Positions 17,133 to 20,072 of a stretch of 20,072 nt of DNA are shown in pieces. Source of the stretch: an uncultured Chloroflexota bacterium. GTDB taxonomy: Bacteria; Chloroflexota; Dehalococcoidia; CAUJGQ01. The stretch is from NCBI GenBank assembly GCA_937879875.1, contig CALFMN010000121.1:1-20072 (forward strand), in the 5' to 3' direction. The notes beneath the pieces were generated by a model that was not told where the DNA came from, did no database searches, and was given only the letters and a program-made list of their open reading frames with translations. A program made the translations under genes and the position numbers. Numbering within the stretch: position 1 is the first letter of the stretch; every line of letters starts with the position of its first letter.

Positions 17133-17825
17133 ATGATCGATAAGGTCTTTCCGAGTCCCGATGCGGCGGTGGCCGACATCCCGGACAACGTGACGATCAT
17201 GTTCGGCGGCTTCGTCTCCGCCGGATCGCCGACGACGCTGATCCTCGCGCTGCAGCGCAAAGGCGTGCGCGGCATCACCGGCATCGCGAACAATATCGGC
17301 CTGGGCGACAAGCTCGACGTGCTCTGCGAGCAGCGCCAGTTGCGCAAGATGATCGCGTCCTTCGCCATCCGCGCCTCGGGAGCGCGTGCCAGCCTGTTTG
17401 AGCAGCAGTACCGCGCGGGCGAAGTCGAGCTGGAGGTCGTGCCGCAAGGCACGTTGGCCGAGCGCATCCGCGCCGCCGGCGCCGGTCTGGGCGGCTTCTA
17501 CACGCGCACGGGCGTGGGCACGCCGGTGGCGGAGGGTAAGGAAGTGCGCGAGATCGACGGCGAGCTGTATCTCTTTGAACGGCCGCTCGGTGCCGACTAT
17601 GCGCTGCTCAAGGCCGCAAAAGCCGATTCGCTTGGCAATCTCGTCTATCATGGCGCCGGCCGCAACTTCAACGTGCCGATGGCTACCGCCGCCCGCACGG
17701 TGATCGCCGAGGCGGACGAGATCGTGCCGGCGGGCTCGCTGGACCCCGAGCTGATTGTCACACCCGGCATCTACGTCGATCGTGTGGTGCTTGCCGAGCG
17801 GCACGTGCTTCGCTGGTTCGGCTGA
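17133..17825 (+). CDS. scoA: 3-oxoacid CoA-transferase, subunit A
   Basis: A 230-residue class I CoA-transferase alpha subunit that partners with the next gene. Motifs: IMFGGFVSAGSPTTLI, GITGIANNIG, GGFYTRTGVGTP, then GELYLFERPLGADYALLKAAKADSLGNLVYHGAGRNFN, all typical of SCOT/AtoD/PcaI A subunits. The likely substrate is succinyl-CoA with acetoacetate, which fits the HMG-CoA lyase elsewhere in the window, but 3-oxoadipate or short-chain acyl-CoA transferases share these motifs. ATG 17133 is chosen for its GGGCGGGG just upstream; an ATG twelve bases earlier is also possible. The 206-base gap after the crotonase gene contains a hairpin GCAGGC-TGCGCC-GCCTGC and the palindrome GCCCCGGGGC (17044-17053), with no gene seen. 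Confidence 0.88.
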   Translation: MIDKVFPSPDAAVADIPDNVTIMFGGFVSAGSPTTLILALQRKGVRGITGIANNIGLGDKLDVLCEQRQLRKMIASFAIRASGARASLFEQQYRAGEVELEVVPQGTLAERIRAAGAGLGGFYTRTGVGTPVAEGKEVREIDGELYLFERPLGADYALLKAAKADSLGNLVYHGAGRNFNVPMATAARTVIAEADEIVPAGSLDPELIVTPGIYVDRVVLAERHVLRWFG

Positions 17826-17840
17826 GACGGGAGGGGTGCG

Positions 17841-18500
17841 ATGCCGCAGGGGCTGACGCGCGAGCTGATCGCGCTGCGCGTGGCGCGCGAGCTGCACGAC
17901 GGCATGTACGTCAACCTCGGCATCGGTCTGCCCACACTGGTCGCAAACTTTGTCGATCCGAGCGTGCAGATCATTTTCCAGGCGGAGAACGGCATTCTCG
18001 GCTACGGCGGCATCCTCGAAACAGACTTCGACCAGGATCTGATCAACGCCGGGGGGCAGCCGGTCGGCATTCTGCCGGGCGCCTGCTTCTTCGGCAGCGA
18101 CGCCTCGTTCGCGATGATTCGCGGCAGACACGTCGATCTGGCCGTGCTCGGCGGCCTGCAGGTCTCCGAACAGGGCGACCTCGCCAACTGGATCGTGCCG
18201 GAGCGCGGCGGCGGCAGCATCGGCGGCGCCATGGACCTCGCCGCCGGCGCCCGGCGGCTGATCGTGGCGATGGAACACGCCACGCCGGCCGGCCAGCCGA
18301 AGATCCTGCGCCGCTGCACCTACCCGCTCACGGCGCAGCGCTGCGTGAACCTGATCGTCACCGATCTTGCCGTGATCGAGGTCACCGCCGACGGCCTGCT
18401 GCTGCGCGAACTGGCGCCGGGCGTGAGCGCCGCCGACGTCGCGGCGCTCACCGAAGCGCCGCTGCACCACGCCGCAGACCTGCGGGAGATGAGCCTGTAG
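17841..18500 (+). CDS. scoB: 3-oxoacid CoA-transferase, subunit B
   Basis: A 219-residue catalytic subunit. MYVNLGIGLPTLV at 22-34 and QAENGILG at 47-54 contain the GIG..P motif and the catalytic Glu49 that forms the enzyme-CoA thioester. GGxMDLAAGARRLIVAMEH and the later CTYPLTA segment complete the usual B subunit pattern. Length is normal. It begins 15 bases after the A subunit stop with GGGAGGGG in front of the ATG, so the two are co-translated and should assemble as a heterooligomer. Transfer of CoA from succinyl-CoA to acetoacetate is the favoured reaction on context. PcaJ (3-oxoadipate) and AtoA (butyrate/acetoacetate) are alternatives. Confidence 0.9.
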   Translation: MPQGLTRELIALRVARELHDGMYVNLGIGLPTLVANFVDPSVQIIFQAENGILGYGGILETDFDQDLINAGGQPVGILPGACFFGSDASFAMIRGRHVDLAVLGGLQVSEQGDLANWIVPERGGGSIGGAMDLAAGARRLIVAMEHATPAGQPKILRRCTYPLTAQRCVNLIVTDLAVIEVTADGLLLRELAPGVSAADVAALTEAPLHHAADLREMSL

Positions 18501-18520
18501 ACCGAATCGGTCTGGCCTGT

Positions 18521-18545
18521 ACCTGAGGTTGCCCCCACCTCGGTG
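18521..18545 (+). terminator. Weak candidate terminator after the CoA-transferase genes
   Basis: ACCTGAGGT pairs with ACCTCGGT around a TGCCCCC loop, eight base pairs with one bulged T, 21 bases after the scoB stop. No clear T-run follows (GGCTCTCTGTC), so termination strength is uncertain. It lies between convergent genes, where a terminator is expected. Confidence 0.35.
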
Positions 18546-18594
18546 GCTCTCTGTCGCATTCACGTCCCGGCTCGCGCTGCTGTGCACCCTGCGT

Positions 18595-19367
18595 TCAGGG
18601 AACCAGCGCCTGCGCTCCCGTTGAAGCGTGACCGGCTTGCGCATTCACGACCCCGGCTGTGAGATCGACACTTACCAACGTCTCGTCGGTCTTCAGTGCG
18701 ATCAACACCCCGCTGTGCGGCACGACGTACTGAGCGCTCGCGAGTGGCACGGTCTTCTGCACCTGCCCCGTACGTTCATCGACCACCGCCACGCCCGCAG
18801 GAGCGACACCGCCCTGACCCACATACGCGATCGCCAACGTGTCTGGTCCGAGCTCGTAAACCTCGCCGGTAGGATTGACACGAAAACCGGTCGGCACCGT
18901 TGCCGACGTGGTCACCGAACCATCGATGCTACGTTTGATTATCCTGCCATCAGCCAAGAGGAGCCCAAGCTGCCCCTGAGATGTCTGAAAGCCGAACATC
19001 GCCACCACCGGTCCCTTCGGCAGCCCTGTCACCTGCTCGGTGGGTTGTGCGCATGCAGGTCATCTTGCTGCACGACACGGCCATCAGGACCGATTACCAT
19101 AACATTTGCAACATTATGACATGCCGCGATCACGCTGTCTGAGCCAGATGCATGCAACGCAGCGTAACCGCAGTCTTGTGGCAAGGTAGTTTGCGTTGTG
19201 CTGTCTGCCGTGAGGTCGACGGACGCTACAGACATTTTATCGCAAGACGCAGCATCTCCTGAGCACTGCGCTTCGTGTATCAGATAGAACAGGTGATGTT
19301 CGTCCTGCGACAGCGCTACCGATTGCGGTCCATAGACCAGCGTGTTGAAAAAGTCCCGGCTGGTCAC
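18595..19367 (-). pseudogene. Broken beta-propeller (YncE/WD40-like) gene
   Basis: Two overlapping reading frames look like parts of one protein. The upstream one (19029-19367, 112 codons) includes QSVALSQDEHHLFYLIHEAQC and VMVIGPDGRVVQQDDL. The downstream one (18595-19032, 145 codons) includes LGLLLADGRIIKRSIDGS, AIAYVGQGG and GVAVVDERTGQVQKTVPL, which are beta-propeller blade strands. They overlap by four bases (GTGA), and one extra base would join them, so a single-base deletion is likely. The front part has no signal peptide and starts abruptly in the middle of a blade, so the 5' end is probably lost too. Its first codons lie over a TGTTGAAAAAGTC-like stretch resembling an insertion-sequence end. 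GC content is visibly lower than in neighbouring genes. Two short coupled genes are the alternative. Confidence 0.5.
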
Positions 19368-19388
19368 GGTTCGGCTGGGTTTGCCAGC

Positions 19389-19757
19389 CTAGCCGGCCAG
19401 CCAGACGAGGACACGGATGAAGTCGTCGGAATCCGGCACACGCGTGAGATGGCCTGTGCCGCTGGTATCCTCAAGGAGCCAGATGGTGCCGGGACCAATG
19501 TGCCGCGTCTCGCCGTCACTCGCGGTGACGACCAGCTCGCCACGTACGGGAATGACGAGCTGGCGTCGTGGTGAGGGGTGGTAGTCCCCCACCCACCCTG
19601 CCGGCAGGTGAGCGAACGCCGTTGCGGTGGCCGCTGTCGGCGCCGACAAGTCCACCAAGGGCCGCCCCGGCACGAACTCGACCGGCAGCAGTTCCGCGTC
19701 GCCATCGGCAAAGTGGGACGCCCCGTCCGCGCCGGCGTACAGCCGTAGATAGTGCAT
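19389..19757 (-). CDS. Small cupin-domain protein
   Basis: A 122-residue single-domain cupin. The first cupin motif region is GWVGDYHPSPRRQLVIPVRGELVVTASDGETRHIGPGTIWLLED at 54-97, with the G(D)xH and E-type positions partly kept, followed by TSGTGHLTRVPDSDD. The fold is a small beta-barrel, often binding a metal or small molecule; no reaction can be assigned. The opening MHYLRLYAGADGASHF matches a recurrent family of small environmental cupins. The ATG start is preceded by GGAGGG. It is complete, unlike the beta-propeller gene whose remnant begins 21 bases after its stop in the same frame. Confidence 0.85.
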   Translation of the reverse strand: MHYLRLYAGADGASHFADGDAELLPVEFVPGRPLVDLSAPTAATATAFAHLPAGWVGDYHPSPRRQLVIPVRGELVVTASDGETRHIGPGTIWLLEDTSGTGHLTRVPDSDDFIRVLVWLAG

Positions 19758-19802
19758 CGTGCCCTCCGCTGCTCTGTGGTGAGCGACGCGTGGCAGCCAT
19801 CA

Positions 19803-19849
19803 TAATCGGTCAAGCAGCGCCGCCGGCCCGTGCGGGACGTGACCGATTA
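19803..19849. promoter_or_regulatory. Perfect 10-bp inverted repeat upstream of the cupin gene
   Basis: TAATCGGTCA at 19803-19812 and TGACCGATTA at 19840-19849 are exact reverse complements 27 bases apart, starting 45 bases upstream of the cupin start. It could be a pair of operator half-sites, a long hairpin, or the ends of a small lost element. No further matching extends into the loop. Confidence 0.4.
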
Positions 19850-19895
19850 CCCGGAACTGCTCGAGACTACGCTGCCTGCACCCGAGATCACCATG

Positions 19896-20020
19896 CTAAG
19901 CAGGTAGCCCAGGTTAAGGTGCACCTTTTCTGATGTCCGGTCAGCGACCCACATCCACGCCTGTGAGCCTTATGGACCACGGCCTCGAAAAGTGCACTTC
20001 AACTGAGGCCACCTGCTTAG
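19896..20020. repeat. MITE-like element with long imperfect terminal inverted repeats
   Basis: The left arm (19896-19930, beginning CTAAGCAGGT and ending GTGCACCTTTTC) and the right arm (19987-20020, beginning GAAAAGTGCAC and ending ACCTGCTTAG) are imperfect inverted copies of about 34 bp with a handful of mismatches. Each arm holds a small GTGCAC palindrome. The 56 bases between them have no gene. No target-site duplication is evident. Apart from this element and the inverted repeat at 19803-19849, nothing recognisable was found in 19758-20072. Confidence 0.6.
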
Positions 20021-20072
20021 GGCTCCACCACAGCTGGACTGACGGATATCAATGTTTGCGCCTGGTGCGGGC

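Noticed and set aside
17091..18644. A 517-codon open frame on the minus strand opposite the CoA-transferase genes
   Set aside because: It is antisense to two clearly recognised genes and its translation is His/Arg-rich without family features; long shadow frames are normal at this GC content.

Overview
The window is about 20 kb of very GC-rich bacterial DNA with dense genes, frequent GTG starts, strong purine-rich ribosome binding sites and many G/C palindromic repeats. Gene content and protein style (a twin-arginine-type lipoprotein with an Ala/Pro/Ser linker, a small cupin, DUF433/DUF5615 genes) suit a soil or environmental Chloroflexota bacterium. This assignment is an inference and only moderately firm, because no rRNA or tRNA is present.

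Positions 1-10271 are all on the minus strand. Read 5'->3' they run: Lon protease, a CvpA-family membrane protein, then a leucine/isovalerate degradation cluster. The cluster holds an isovaleryl-CoA dehydrogenase-like enzyme, methylcrotonyl-CoA carboxylase beta, an intruding block (DUF433 antitoxin-like gene, an internally deleted DUF5615 toxin remnant, and an unknown protein with an Ada-like Cys motif), methylcrotonyl-CoA carboxylase alpha (apparent CTG start) and HMG-CoA lyase, which runs off the left edge. The methylglutaconyl-CoA hydratase step is not seen.

Positions 10272-18500 are on the plus strand. A recognisable promoter precedes a peptide-type ABC importer (two permeases and a lipoprotein binding protein, no ATPase in view). 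A PHP-domain phosphatase, a crotonase-family protein and the two subunits of a 3-oxoacid CoA-transferase follow. The transferase could activate the acetoacetate released by HMG-CoA lyase, linking the two halves of the window metabolically.

Positions 18501-20072 look less stable: a broken beta-propeller gene of lower GC, an intact small cupin gene, and a 315-bp non-coding end with a perfect 10-bp inverted repeat and a 125-bp MITE-like imperfect palindrome.

The most striking signal is a set of palindromic elements scattered between genes. Two (10575-10708 and 15814-15960) are composite, with four hairpins, matching ends and stems that differ in sequence but stay paired. Two are simpler hairpins (5837-5878 and 14829-14869). 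A 114-bp element with terminal inverted repeats and two perfect palindromes (16293-16406) sits inside the crotonase gene, exactly 38 codons long and in frame, so the palindrome appears to be translated as a surface-loop insertion.
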